A DNA stretch of 35,685 bases from Pirellula staleyi DSM 6068 (GCA_945900945.1 CAMDKL010000053.1:1-35685), one strand, 5' to 3'; shown: positions 23,681 through 33,200, counted from the stretch's first letter. Numbers and translations: made by a program. The notes: generated by a model not told the origin, from the letters alone.

Positions 23681-24580
23681 TTACCATTGCATGTACTCCT
23701 CGAGCGAATCACGAATCAAATCGATGGCAGGATAGACACCGGTCCAAAAATGAAAGTCCGCCGCCGCTTGATGTGCCATTAGTTCCACAGGATCGACGTG
23801 ATTCACATTGTGGCCTTTCACTGAATCTCTCCAGAGTCGCAATTGTTTTTCCGTCGCAGAGGCGAGAACCAGGCTGTTGGCCGATTTACTCCACGACAAG
23901 CTCGCAATTTGACGTGAAATCGCGGCGTTTGGGACGGAGGCTAATACCAAGCAGCCAACTCGCGAACCGCTTTGCGAAAATTCATCTAGGGATGCAAACC
24001 CCAACGAGTCTTTGACTTCATTCGAATCTTTTTCTACTAGTTCGAACCGCTTCGGTTGGTCCCCGATTTCCTCAGATACTAGGCCAATACGCTTTGCCAA
24101 CTTGGGACTTGCCAGCCGCATCGCGTTTGCAATTTTGGTGTTTCCCACGACTAATATCGTCGAATGCCGTTCGCTCTCTTGGTCAACGCTTTCGGAAAAA
24201 ATCGCGGTGTGAGAAGCCTCGAGCAAAGGCTCGATGCAGTTGATAATTCCGGTACCAAGAGTGTTATCTCCCAGCCAAGAACTTCCATCTAGCCTAGCAA
24301 CATTAGCACATCCTAAGCACATTGCCGATTCCGTCACACTATCGAGCAACGACATCGCTTTGGATTGAAATGGTTCGAAAAGGGCCACTCCGCTTAGGCC
24401 CAACGCTTGAACACCACGAAAGGCGATCTCAAATTGGTCGACTTCCACCTGTGAGGTAAAAAATCGCCAATCGACGCCGCAGTCTCGCGCGGCACGGTAC
24501 ATCACAAACTGCGTCGGATTGCCCGCAACGGGATTACCCAGGCAGCAAACGTACGGTTGGAGTACACGTGTTAAATTCAT
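23681..24580 (-). CDS. Shikimate dehydrogenase-like protein, divergent
   Basis: 299 aa with AroE architecture. The N-terminal domain has CCLGNPVAGNPTQFVMYRA in the place of GNPIxHSxSPxxHN, GLSGVALFEPFQSKA with the conserved Lys74, and GCANVARLDGSSWLGDNTLG (cf. GAVNT...GDNTDG). A Rossmann-like half and the C-terminal AAADFHFWTG helix follow. Two substrate features are lost: the SxS pair is NPT here, and the aspartate of the NTD motif is Leu108. It may therefore act on another substrate or be non-catalytic. The start lies 2 bp after the dapL stop, so the two are co-transcribed. Confidence 0.78.
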   Translation of the reverse strand: MNLTRVLQPYVCCLGNPVAGNPTQFVMYRAARDCGVDWRFFTSQVEVDQFEIAFRGVQALGLSGVALFEPFQSKAMSLLDSVTESAMCLGCANVARLDGSSWLGDNTLGTGIINCIEPLLEASHTAIFSESVDQESERHSTILVVGNTKIANAMRLASPKLAKRIGLVSEEIGDQPKRFELVEKDSNEVKDSLGFASLDEFSQSGSRVGCLVLASVPNAAISRQIASLSWSKSANSLVLASATEKQLRLWRDSVKGHNVNHVDPVELMAHQAAADFHFWTGVYPAIDLIRDSLEEYMQW

Positions 24581-24582
24581 GA

Positions 24583-25854
24583 CTAAAAGACCAACGATAG
24601 CGAACCAATGCGCCGTAGTGTTTCGGACATCAATGCATCCTCGCCAGCCTCATCGTCGGCTTCGTAGGTAACGGAAAATCGCAAGTAACTGCCAGCGTCA
24701 TCCCAAGGAACTGTCACCATCGAATGCTCTGTAATGAAGTACTGAGAGGCTTCCTCGGCATTTGCGAACTGCAATCCTCCCTGAATACCTTTAGGCGCCT
24801 TGGTGTAGAGGAAATAACTTCCACCAGGAACATCGCATGTAAACCCGCAACGGCGAAGGCATGCCACCAACTTTTCTAGCCGACGACGATACTTTGCATT
24901 GATACGTTGAGGAATCTCGGGCGAATCGAGTCCTGTGATGGCGGCTCGCTGCACCGCTCCAAATTGGCCACTGTCGCAATTGTCCTTAACATCGGAGAAC
25001 GCTTGAACGACTTTTGCATTACCACAAACCCAACCTATGCGCCAGCCGATCATGTCAAAGCCTTTGCTCATCGAGTGCACTTCGACTCCGACATCCATCG
25101 CGCCCGGAGTTTGCAGAAAACTCAAAGGCTTGCCTCGAAACGTCAACAAGATGTGTGCTGCGTCCTGAACGACGATGAACTTATGCTTGTGTGCAAGTTC
25201 GACCATCTCCGTATAAAGTTCCTGTGTTGCTACCTGTCCGGTTGGACTATTGGGGTAATTGACCACAACCATCTTGGTCCGCCCCCAGGTCTCGTCGGTG
25301 ACTTGACTAAAGTCCGGATAGAAATCGTTCTCGGCCAAGAGTGGCAATCGATAAACCGTACCACCATAGTATTTCGTATGAGTGCCAGCCACGGGATAGC
25401 CGGGCACAGTCATCATCGTGATGTCACCAGGATTAATGAAGCACGCGGGCAACATGGACAACGCGGTCTTGCTGCCGATGCAATGATTGATTTGGTTGGT
25501 CGCATCCAATTCAACTTGAAACTCGCGGTACATGAAGCGACTAACGGCTTGTTTGAATTCGGCGGGACCGTTGTCCATGTACCCGCGATTCTCTGGTCGA
25601 TTGATCTCGACGGACATTTGTTGCCGGACTTGGATGTCCGCCATCGAATCGTTTTCGCCGATGCCATAATCGAGCAGTCCGCGATCCGGGTAGTCAGCCA
25701 TCGCCTTTCGTTTAGCCCGCTTGATCTTTTCGAACTTGTAGATCTCGTTCCCTTTGCCATAGCTAATACCGCCGATTCTCTCGGCAAAAAGCTCCTGGAA
25801 ATAGGGATCTTGGACCGAGGCAGTTGGTTTAGCTAAAGCAGGTGCGGTCGACAT
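24583..25854 (-). CDS. dapL: LL-diaminopimelate aminotransferase
   Basis: 423 aa, class I/II PLP aminotransferase. Features are LLDYGIGENDSMAD, the NYPNSPTG motif (199-206), Asp231 in VVQDAAH, the Schiff-base lysine in SMSKGFDMIGWRIGW (Lys264), and SYLRFSVTYEA near the C-terminus. LL-DAP aminotransferase makes LL-2,6-diaminopimelate directly from tetrahydrodipicolinate for lysine and cell-wall synthesis. This is the DapL route used by planctomycetes and chlamydiae. It is the first gene of a two-gene operon with the AroE-like gene. The length is close to the family norm of about 410. Confidence 0.9.
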   Translation of the reverse strand: MSTAPALAKPTASVQDPYFQELFAERIGGISYGKGNEIYKFEKIKRAKRKAMADYPDRGLLDYGIGENDSMADIQVRQQMSVEINRPENRGYMDNGPAEFKQAVSRFMYREFQVELDATNQINHCIGSKTALSMLPACFINPGDITMMTVPGYPVAGTHTKYYGGTVYRLPLLAENDFYPDFSQVTDETWGRTKMVVVNYPNSPTGQVATQELYTEMVELAHKHKFIVVQDAAHILLTFRGKPLSFLQTPGAMDVGVEVHSMSKGFDMIGWRIGWVCGNAKVVQAFSDVKDNCDSGQFGAVQRAAITGLDSPEIPQRINAKYRRRLEKLVACLRRCGFTCDVPGGSYFLYTKAPKGIQGGLQFANAEEASQYFITEHSMVTVPWDDAGSYLRFSVTYEADDEAGEDALMSETLRRIGSLSLVF

Positions 25855-26018
25855 TGGATTTAATGAGATTAAAGGTGGTGTTAATAAAAGGACTCAAACA
25901 GCAAACTTATGATACGCAAGAAACGCACTTTCTTCCATTGGCGAAATACTCAAGCCTGCAATCATTGGATTGGGCGCCAAGATCCAACTGCCCGGTTTCT
26001 TTCTAGCGCATCCAAAAT

Positions 26019-27446
26019 TTACGTACGAATACGTTCCCTTAGAGCTCGACACGACACGATCAGACCGACAAAGCAAAGAAACACGATACTACTCGGTTCG
26101 GGAACAGCAGTAATGCTCCAGGCCAAGCCGAAGCTGGTATTCAGGTTGGAGTTGACCGCAATCGTATATAGACCTGCGGAAAGATTTTTGAAGTAGATAT
26201 GTTCGACATTGTCCACAAGGCTCGAGCTCGCTCCTATTTCTGCTCCCAAAACACCATTATTGGAGGTAAACAGCTTTAGATCCATATTAGCCAAGGAAAG
26301 ATTGGAATCGAAATCACCATTTGCGTTTTTGTACTGGGCATTCCACGTCAACAAAATGGAAGCTTCGGAAATCATCTGACCCGACGCCACGTTGAAATTC
26401 CAATATTGCGGTGTACCTGGAGTGATCGATGTTCCATAGTCCCAACCTTGCAAGCCACTGTTGATGGCAGTATTGGTTATCGGGATATTGATCAGGCCAT
26501 TGGTCTCGCCGGCTTCTAAAATTCTATAGCTGTTATAGACATTGAGTTGACCAGCACCAAAAACACTGTCGAGAGGCCGTGTCGATGTATTGGTCCATGC
26601 TGGAAGCGTATCTTTAGTGGCACCCGTCATAATGATAGCCTTCATCACTTCGCTGTTACGAGCGTTTGGAGATCCGAAATCATTGGCCGCTTGATGCAGC
26701 AGTGCGGCTGCAGAACTAACCAAGGGTGTCGCTTCACTTGTGGTACCTCGTGGTGACACGATATCTGGCTTGACGCGTCCTGCTACGCCTACGTCGGTCA
26801 CCCCATGACTATGGCCCCCATTGCTCAACCCGACAACAATCGAGTTGTAGGATTGGCCATAGATTTGAGGTAGCGCGCCACCATTGCCGAGTGCTACAAC
26901 CGACGTAAACTTATCGCGTGCAACTGTATAGTCGAGCCTTGCATTCGAATCCAAGGCCCTCGGAACAGTAAAATCAGTAGCGATATAAGAATGGTTCATG
27001 ACGGAGAATGGGGAAATAGCCAACGGGTTCACGCCATTCTGCAGGTTTCTTTGCTTATTAAATACGAAGTCGTCTGCAAAATAGACCTGAATGTTGGAAA
27101 CACCAGGCGACATGCTTGAGGTATTGCCAAAAAACAATTGACCTACACCCGTTGCATGCCCCGAGTCATTTCTCGGTGAAGTGGCACTAACATCGATAAA
27201 GGTCTTTCCACCAAATTCAGGGTCCGTTGTGGTGAGGAAGTAGGTATTGGTTCCCGCGACTCCAACATTAGCTTCCGCGATTGCGACGTTCACCCCCGCT
27301 CCGTTGGCGAGGCCCGCACCGACCTCATTCTTTAGTTTGTTATAGCCAACGTCTTCTTTGTACGCCTGACCCAAAACGGGCTTAGCAACCAGCAGGAGCG
27401 TGCAGACGGCAATTTGAAGTCGATGAAATTTCAAAAAACGAGACAT
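26019..27446 (-). CDS. PEP-CTERM subtilase-like (S8) secreted protein
   Basis: 475 aa. The signal peptide ends near GQA (27). The fold of S8 peptidases can be traced: GVNVAIAEANV (51-61) where the Asp strand should be, SGHATGVGQLFFG with His97, ALGNGG with the oxyanion Asn188, and GTTSEATPLVSSAAALL with Ser237. The catalytic Asp position reads Glu58, so activity is uncertain. A beta-sandwich region follows. It ends in a PEP-CTERM sorting tail (VPEPSSIVFLCFVGLIVSC...RERIRT, 448-475) that is processed by an exosortase and linked to exopolysaccharide export. Probably a surface or secreted protein. Confidence 0.85.
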   Translation of the reverse strand: MSRFLKFHRLQIAVCTLLLVAKPVLGQAYKEDVGYNKLKNEVGAGLANGAGVNVAIAEANVGVAGTNTYFLTTTDPEFGGKTFIDVSATSPRNDSGHATGVGQLFFGNTSSMSPGVSNIQVYFADDFVFNKQRNLQNGVNPLAISPFSVMNHSYIATDFTVPRALDSNARLDYTVARDKFTSVVALGNGGALPQIYGQSYNSIVVGLSNGGHSHGVTDVGVAGRVKPDIVSPRGTTSEATPLVSSAAALLHQAANDFGSPNARNSEVMKAIIMTGATKDTLPAWTNTSTRPLDSVFGAGQLNVYNSYRILEAGETNGLINIPITNTAINSGLQGWDYGTSITPGTPQYWNFNVASGQMISEASILLTWNAQYKNANGDFDSNLSLANMDLKLFTSNNGVLGAEIGASSSLVDNVEHIYFKNLSAGLYTIAVNSNLNTSFGLAWSITAVPEPSSIVFLCFVGLIVSCRALRERIRT

Positions 27447-27526
27447 GACGTAAAAACAGTTTGAAAACTGAAGACGTAACTTTGCTCCAGTTTAGTTGCC
27501 GTAGGGTTTCTAGCCATCCATTTTAT

Positions 27527-28042
27527 TCAAACCTGGTCGCCGTCGTCATCGTCATCTTCCAAAGCCTTAGCCACGGAAAGCGATAATTCCATTTCCGAGT
27601 CCAAATCCCAGAACCCTAGCCCCTCTTCTAAATCGGTTATCTGGGCTGTCGGCTTTCCATCAACCAGTGCGAAAATACCGAAGTCTTCGAATGGCCGTTC
27701 GGGCGATGTGTACAAGTTGATACCGTCCAGGATCCGACCCAAGTCGCTTGCAAACCTGCGCTGCATGTAGCGTGCAAAAATCGCTAGATCCTGAGGATCC
27801 GCTCCCGCTGAGAGCAAGCGTCGAAGATGATCGCCGATTTCGTGATCGCTATCGTCGGCTGCCTCCTCGACCCAGCTCGCATCGTGAATCGGGTTGAACA
27901 AATCCTCTGCAATCTCATGGAAGCAAATGGTCTCAACAATAGGCTCCCCCTCTTCAACCGCATCATGAGCCATTTCGTCTGCATCTTGAAATCCTCGGGC
28001 GTTCAAGAATTTAGTGATTTCTTCAATGTCTTTTAGTGGCAT
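27527..28042 (-). CDS. Acidic hypothetical protein
   Basis: 171 aa from the ATG at 28042, preferred because AGGAA precedes it; a TTG at 28105 would extend it by 21 residues. The protein is cytosolic, helix-rich and very acidic (WVEEAADDSDHEIGDHLRR, C-terminal EDDDDDGDQV). The segment RRLLSAGADPQDLAIFARYMQRRFASDLGRILDG looks like a helical bundle. I do not recognise the family. The gene is alone, downstream of the AMMECR1-MEMO gene on the same strand with about 150 bp between. Confidence 0.65.
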   Translation of the reverse strand: MPLKDIEEITKFLNARGFQDADEMAHDAVEEGEPIVETICFHEIAEDLFNPIHDASWVEEAADDSDHEIGDHLRRLLSAGADPQDLAIFARYMQRRFASDLGRILDGINLYTSPERPFEDFGIFALVDGKPTAQITDLEEGLGFWDLDSEMELSLSVAKALEDDDDDGDQV

Positions 28043-28193
28043 GACGTCTGTTTCCTGGGCCGATAAGGATAGTGATTTGAGGGAAGTTTCAATCGATTGA
28101 GCCAAGTTCTAACCCTGCGAAGCTAGTTTTGGCAACAGCCAACCCAACTTATTCGCATTGGAGATGCTCGCGATCACGGAGTGCTCGACCACA

Positions 28194-30296
28194 CTATTTG
28201 GCCCTGAAGACGATTCCAGCGTATCCCACGACGCGGTTTGGATCGCCACCGCTGCTTGCGCTGTTATCGTAGCTTACTTCTTCTACCGTAAACGGCTCGC
28301 CGAGGTCGATGAGGGTTTGCATTACGATCGCAGCCGGCACTAACCCGCACATACTGATGCGGTTGTTCCTGCAGACTTCCATCAATTGCTTCGGATCACC
28401 TGTCAACAATGCGTCTATCGCCAACCGATCTCGCCGACGATTTTCCGCTTCGGGCGAATAGTGATTCATGTCGCTAGAGATCACTAAGAGAGGTCGTTCC
28501 GGCAAATCTCTCAGGACGCCAGCTAGATTTTCAGAAGCAAGCATGATCTCTTCAAGCGAGGCACTTTTCAAGACTATCGCTACCAGTTTCGGTCGATTTT
28601 CCAAAGTGGAAAGAGCCTCAAGTATGGGAAGCTGTATTTCGATGCCATGTTCACGCGCATGAGCCGCAAGATCCAACTCAAGTCCTTCAATCCCATCGGC
28701 TAGCCTGTGCATTAGCCCCTTGTCCGTCTTCCAGGAATCGCCCCCAGGCAGTTCCCATGCCCGCGATGGCGATACAGCCCAATCACAACCCATCGCAGTA
28801 TGCTTTGGACCAATGATCAACAGCGTGGACGGCAACTGTACTTTACTCCACACATCCATTGCAACTTGACCGCTTTCATTTAGACCGGCATGCGGTGTCA
28901 TAATGGCTAGCGCTGGAGTGGGTGAAACGTCCGCAGGTACGTTTGCTTTCAACACACCGACGAGCTGGCGTCTAGCCTCTGGATTGGACGGATAGAATGT
29001 CTGTCCAACTGCGGGCATTCGAACATCGTCGGTGCTGAAAGCCATTGTCGCATTGCTTGCCAATAGTGAACTGGCAGTTGACATGCATCCCATCGAGTAT
29101 ATGCCAATAGGATTACGTCGCGTCTTGATGGAGAGGGCAGCCTCAGTCAACAGCGTCTCGATACTCTTATTTGCGTCGAAGGCAACCGCAGCGCGATCTC
29201 CGCAAACTGCGACGACCGCGCGGAACGCAGACTCAAGTCCAGTTGTTTCGCAGCGGCTCAATTCGGACTTCAACTCCTTCTGGTTCCAATCCTCAAACGG
29301 AACGGAACCGTGATGCGCTGGGTCGAATAGCACTGTAATCGCTAGTTCTATGTCGGTTGTTTTCTGGAATTGGGCTTTGGCAAGCACTTCCGATGCAGCT
29401 TTGCAAAGATCGAAAAGACTCGATTGCAATGGCATAGCGTTTCGCAACGAGGTTTTGATCCAATGCGCTAGGGGTTTGGAGGTCTCAGTATTCACAATCG
29501 ACAGAACCAATCCATTGACATTTCCGTCCATTGCATCGAGAGCGTAATAGGTTGGCGTTGCGCCATGAGAGAGCGCAATCAAGTTTTGAGTGGCAACCTG
29601 TTTCAATTTCAACAAGCTGGAAATATCGCCGGGCGCCTGCCTTATCGGCACTTCCGAAGGCAAGCTAGAACTTTCAATTTTGCCCTCGATCACTACGCCA
29701 TCAAAGGTCTCCAAAAGTGTGTCGCCATCCATCCATGCTGTTTCGGGGAGCCCTGCTTTTCGACAAACACCTTCTAAAAACTGCTCCACCGTCCAATTCT
29801 GCTCCTCCAGGACACTTGGTAATAGCAGTCCGGACTGCTGACCTCGTGTAATTTTGAGTCCGTGCTTTCCCACTTGAATGCTCTCGATCCGTCGATCCGC
29901 CGGAACAGTCAGAACGATCGGTGATGCTAGTATCGAAACATCGAGGTTGAGGTAAGACAACTCGGAGGTGGATATGGCGGGCATCCGCGTGTCTTCTTTG
30001 GCCGTGCGTTGCGCTGAGGATACGATCGCTTCTCGCAAAGTGGTTGGACGCCCGAGGAATCCACAGCAACCTCGAAGCTGTGATCCACGCGTGAGAGTCG
30101 TAAACAATCCCATCACGTGAAGCTCCCCGATTGGGCCGAGACTATTGAGCCATTCGTTAGTAAGTTTGCGGTTGCATACAGTCGCGACGACCACAAACTG
30201 CGCAGCCTTTTGAATTGATCGTTTTTGCTCTTGGCTGAGTTCATCCAGTTTGAGCATTTCGAGTTTCATGGGAGCCGATAGAGATGAACTTGACAT
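28194..30296 (-). CDS. AMMECR1-MEMO1 fusion (AmmeMemoRadiSam proteins A and B) with an extra middle domain
   Basis: 700 aa from ATG 30296, chosen because AAGGAGG lies 5 nt upstream; the open frame reaches 30386. Residues ~20-205 are AMMECR1: LRGCCGF (74-80) and HGLKITRGQQSGLLLPSVLEEQNW. Residues ~425-700 are MEMO1: MPAVGQTFYPSNPE, TPHAG (467-471), AREHGIEIQLPIL, and SSDMNHYSPE with its metal-site His. The region between, ~220-425, contains SHGATPTYYALDAMDGNVNG and FDPAHHGSVPF and has no family I know. In other genomes, A and B proteins co-occur with a radical SAM enzyme in an uncharacterised system; none is next to this gene. Confidence 0.88.
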   Translation of the reverse strand: MSSSSLSAPMKLEMLKLDELSQEQKRSIQKAAQFVVVATVCNRKLTNEWLNSLGPIGELHVMGLFTTLTRGSQLRGCCGFLGRPTTLREAIVSSAQRTAKEDTRMPAISTSELSYLNLDVSILASPIVLTVPADRRIESIQVGKHGLKITRGQQSGLLLPSVLEEQNWTVEQFLEGVCRKAGLPETAWMDGDTLLETFDGVVIEGKIESSSLPSEVPIRQAPGDISSLLKLKQVATQNLIALSHGATPTYYALDAMDGNVNGLVLSIVNTETSKPLAHWIKTSLRNAMPLQSSLFDLCKAASEVLAKAQFQKTTDIELAITVLFDPAHHGSVPFEDWNQKELKSELSRCETTGLESAFRAVVAVCGDRAAVAFDANKSIETLLTEAALSIKTRRNPIGIYSMGCMSTASSLLASNATMAFSTDDVRMPAVGQTFYPSNPEARRQLVGVLKANVPADVSPTPALAIMTPHAGLNESGQVAMDVWSKVQLPSTLLIIGPKHTAMGCDWAVSPSRAWELPGGDSWKTDKGLMHRLADGIEGLELDLAAHAREHGIEIQLPILEALSTLENRPKLVAIVLKSASLEEIMLASENLAGVLRDLPERPLLVISSDMNHYSPEAENRRRDRLAIDALLTGDPKQLMEVCRNNRISMCGLVPAAIVMQTLIDLGEPFTVEEVSYDNSASSGGDPNRVVGYAGIVFRAK

Positions 30297-30512
30297 TGCT
30301 TCCTCCTTGGGAGAATAGGACGAACGATTTACCGGGGATTCAGGCGACGCATGAGGTGCCACTGCGTGTGTTTGCACTATCGGCAATGATACCCTATGGT
30401 ATTCGTCTGAATGATCGGCTTAGCGGAAAGATCCAAGTTCACTGGCTGCCTTTTGCGTCCCCAGGTGCCAGGTGCATCGCTGAATCGCCCCGACGGCCAA
30501 GGGAAGTCTCGG

Positions 30513-31079
30513 CTATGATTCTGGGTTCCATTGTGGGAATTTTTCCAATTGTTGTTTCAATGAAAAACGGGCGCGATTCAATCTGGACCGCACTGTACCA
30601 ATCGAGATTTGAAGTACTTCTGCAATTTCTTCGTAGGCTAAATCCTCCATTTCGCGTAGGACGAGAATCGATCGATGATCCTCTGACAAGATGGCTAAGG
30701 CCTGGTGAACCAAACCAACATCTTCGGACCGCGACATGCGAGCATCAGGAGCTTCCGTTTTCGACGTCGGCTCGGAGCCGGATAATTCACGGCTCTCGTC
30801 GAGAGAAAGATGACCTCGGCGGCGGCGGCGTTTTGCTAATGCAAAGTTGAAGGCAATACGATAGAGCCAAGTGAAGAATCGGCTGTTCTGCTGGAAGGTG
30901 TCGAGTTTGAGGTAGGCTTGGATAAATGCCTCTTGGACGACGTCTTCCGCTTCATCGGTATTTCCAACGACACTGATCATAGCCGTATACAAACGGTCTT
31001 GATATCGTGTTACCAAGACTTCAAACGAGGAGCTATTGCCGGCAAGTGCGGACTGGATCAGTTCTTCTTCGTCGTTCAC
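30513..31079 (-). CDS. ECF-type RNA polymerase sigma factor
   Basis: 188 aa. Region 2 includes FEVLVTRYQDRLY and NTDEAEDVVQEAFIQAYLKL, with FFTWLYRIAFNFA. After a charged linker (RRRRRGHLSLDES...), region 4 has LREMEDLAYEEIAEVLQISI then GTVRSRLNRAR, the helix-turn-helix that reads the -35. This is the RpoE/SigW layout. No anti-sigma gene is adjacent. The permease gene lies 78 bp upstream on the same strand, so the two may be co-transcribed. The downstream gap (30297-30512) is non-coding. Confidence 0.92.
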   Translation of the reverse strand: MNDEEELIQSALAGNSSSFEVLVTRYQDRLYTAMISVVGNTDEAEDVVQEAFIQAYLKLDTFQQNSRFFTWLYRIAFNFALAKRRRRRGHLSLDESRELSGSEPTSKTEAPDARMSRSEDVGLVHQALAILSEDHRSILVLREMEDLAYEEIAEVLQISIGTVRSRLNRARFSLKQQLEKFPQWNPES

Positions 31080-31157
31080 TCTCGCCTACAAAACAAAAAA
31101 GAGAAACACTTAATTTTGGAATCCAATAGTGAGCTGAAAAGAGGTATTTGTCAAACC

Positions 31158-32393
31158 TTACTCGTATCTAAGAGCGTCGATTGGGTCGAGTCTACTGGCT
31201 CGCCAAGCTGGGTAAAATCCAAAGCCTATGCCGACTGCTGCGGAGAAAAGTAGACTTCCAATTGCAGCGGCCTGACTGACCACGATCGGCCAGTCCTTGC
31301 CTGACGAGAAGGCGTTAATGGCCATAGTTAGTGAAACCGATCCCAAAACGCCAAGTAGGACGCCAATGGCTCCGCCGATAACGGACAAGACCATCGACTC
31401 GACGAGGAATTGCATCAAGATGTCTCTCGGTCTAGCCCCAACCGCCATGCGAATTCCGATTTCACGCGTGCGTTCTGTGACCGAAACGAGCATGATGTTC
31501 ATAATGCCGACCCCCCCGACCACCAGCGATATACCGGCAATGGACGCAAGCATGGCGGTAAGTGTCCCAGTTACGAGGCTGAACACACCCGCAATCTCGG
31601 TCGTGTTAGCGACTTGGAAGTCGGGTTGTTGTCCCAAACCAATTCGGTGCCGATCCATCATTAACGCTTCGATCTCCTGCTGCGCTTGGCTCATGAGTTC
31701 GGTGCTGCGAGCGGAAATGAGGGCCACGTCCACGTTGTTGAAATTGCTACCTTGTAGGCGTTTGCGAACGGTCGTGTAGGGCATTAAAACCACGTCATCT
31801 TGGTCATCGCCGACGATGTTGGCTCCTTTACTGGCTAACACACCCACAATTTCGAATGGGATATTCTTGACGCGAACACTTTGTCCGATCGGATTCGCTG
31901 TTTGGAAAAGTTTCTTGACGACGGTTTGGCCGACCACACAAACTTTGTTGGAGTTATTGATGTCGCCGTCTGAGAAAAACGCACCCAATCGCATTTGCCA
32001 ATTTCGAACGAGCAGAAAGTCAGCACCGACCCCCAGCAAATCCCTTGGCCGGCAATTGTTGTTTCCCGAAACAACCTGGCCTGCCGCCCCCACAATAGGG
32101 GTCGCCGCTAAGACGCTTGCGCATTCTCGCCCAACTGCGTGTACATCGGCGGCCGTAATCGTCGGGAGTTGGGCCGCTCGCCCGCCGCGACGGTTACCCT
32201 GTTGAAGTACGATCACATTGGTTCCGAGGTTGGTAAACTCCCCCTGAACCAATTCGCTGGCAGAAGCACCGATTGAAACCATGGCCGTTACGGCCGCGAT
32301 ACCGATGACGACCCCTAAAATGGTTAGGCCAGCCCGAAGCTTATTTTTCGCCAAGGCACGCATGGCGATTCGAAAAGTATTGAGAAAGGACAT
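31158..32393 (-). CDS. MacB-like ABC transporter permease (FtsX fold)
   Basis: 411 aa from the ATG at 32393, which puts the usual MSFLNTFRIAMRALAKNKLR at the N-terminus; an upstream ATG at 32441 would add 16 unusual residues. Helix 1 is LTILGVVIGIAAVTAMVSIG. The periplasmic MacB-PCD domain (~40-270) includes QSVRVKNIPFEIVGVLASKG and DDVVLMPYTTVRKRL. A C-terminal FtsX domain has three helices, with GVGIMNIMLVSVTERTREIG and AVGARPRDILMQFL as coupling elements. It works with a MacB/LolD-type ATPase and usually a periplasmic adaptor for efflux or lipoprotein handling. Neither gene is present downstream here, so they probably lie elsewhere. Confidence 0.9.
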   Translation of the reverse strand: MSFLNTFRIAMRALAKNKLRAGLTILGVVIGIAAVTAMVSIGASASELVQGEFTNLGTNVIVLQQGNRRGGRAAQLPTITAADVHAVGRECASVLAATPIVGAAGQVVSGNNNCRPRDLLGVGADFLLVRNWQMRLGAFFSDGDINNSNKVCVVGQTVVKKLFQTANPIGQSVRVKNIPFEIVGVLASKGANIVGDDQDDVVLMPYTTVRKRLQGSNFNNVDVALISARSTELMSQAQQEIEALMMDRHRIGLGQQPDFQVANTTEIAGVFSLVTGTLTAMLASIAGISLVVGGVGIMNIMLVSVTERTREIGIRMAVGARPRDILMQFLVESMVLSVIGGAIGVLLGVLGSVSLTMAINAFSSGKDWPIVVSQAAAIGSLLFSAAVGIGFGFYPAWRASRLDPIDALRYE

Positions 32394-32759
32394 GCAGTGG
32401 ATTACGAGGAATTTTTTTGAAAGATACAATCCAGGGTCCATTTGAACCGTAGTCGCTAGACTCGGGCTACGCTTAAAGCGACTTAACCAGCGAATTCAAG
32501 CCCGGGGCTAGCGCCCACCGGTTCACAAAATCGCAAAGCGAGTATCATTTGGTGCTAGCTACGTGGACAAAAAGTATGGTTTTAAACTCGGCTAACGACT
32601 GCGGCTCAAAAGAGTCTGCTCCATTCTAACCCGGCGTTGGGAAGAATTGCCGTTGCAATACTTGAAAAAGGAGGTAACATTCTTCCTCCAATAGTAAAAA
32701 TCTAGGCCTCCCGGGATTCCTGAGGTCGTTGTTGCAAGCAGATGTGAGTTTCTCTTTAC
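32394..32759. other. Divergent intergenic region between permease and rpsO
   Basis: 366 bp. It must hold promoters for both directions. At 32501-32521 CCCGGGGCTAGCGCCCACCG is a repeat I associate with planctomycete intergenic DNA. Near 32670-32689 GGAGG and CCTCC could form a 5-bp hairpin with a 10-nt loop in the rpsO leader. Ribosomal protein S15 often binds its own leader, but I cannot show such a structure here. Confidence 0.4.
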
Positions 32760-33029
32760 ATGACCGTTACCAAAGAACGAAGACAAGAAATTATCGGCCA
32801 ATTTCGTACGCATGAGGGTGACAATGGTTCGCCAGATGTGCAAATCGCGATGTTGACGGAGCGAATCAACGGAATGACGGAGCATATGCGTGGTGCCGTC
32901 CGCGACTATTCGAGCAGACGCGGTTTGCTCCGAATGGTAAGCAAGCGACGATCGTTGCTCGACTATGTTCGGAAGCACGATCCAAAGCGGTATTTGGAGC
33001 TGATAGGCAAGTTGAATATCCGCAAGTAG
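32760..33029 (+). CDS. rpsO: 30S ribosomal protein S15
   Basis: 89 aa, the standard S15 length. [20 protein letters not shown] in the helix 1-2 region and [20 protein letters not shown] then [21 protein letters not shown] at the end are the S15 signature, which binds 16S rRNA at the three-way junction in the central domain. It is followed by a strong hairpin and then pnp, the order conserved across many bacteria. No strong Shine-Dalgarno is visible before the ATG. Confidence 0.97.
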   Translation: MTVTKERRQEIIGQFRTHEGDNGSPDVQIAMLTERINGMTEHMRGAVRDYSSRRGLLRMVSKRRSLLDYVRKHDPKRYLELIGKLNIRK

Positions 33030-33042
33030 TGTTTAGATTTTT

Positions 33043-33066
33043 GGGCTGGTTCGCATGAACCAGCCC
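33043..33066 (+). terminator. Hairpin after rpsO
   Basis: GGGCTGGTTC / GCAT / GAACCAGCCC: a perfect 10-bp stem with a four-base loop, 14 bp after the rpsO stop. Only two T follow, so it is a weak intrinsic terminator or an mRNA-processing/stability hairpin. Confidence 0.7.
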
Positions 33067-33200
33067 TTGGTGTTTGATGGTTGTGCATTGATTTCGTGCT
33101 GGCGAGTTCATCGCTCTAGATATTTAGTGTTGGATGTGGTTTAGACCACGTAAATCCCGTCGCGTACTGTTCGCCATGGGGAATTGTGTTGTTTGTCGGT

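Noticed and set aside
24907-25836. Plus-strand frame of 309 codons
   Set aside because: It is antisense to dapL over its whole length and contains no recognisable motif.
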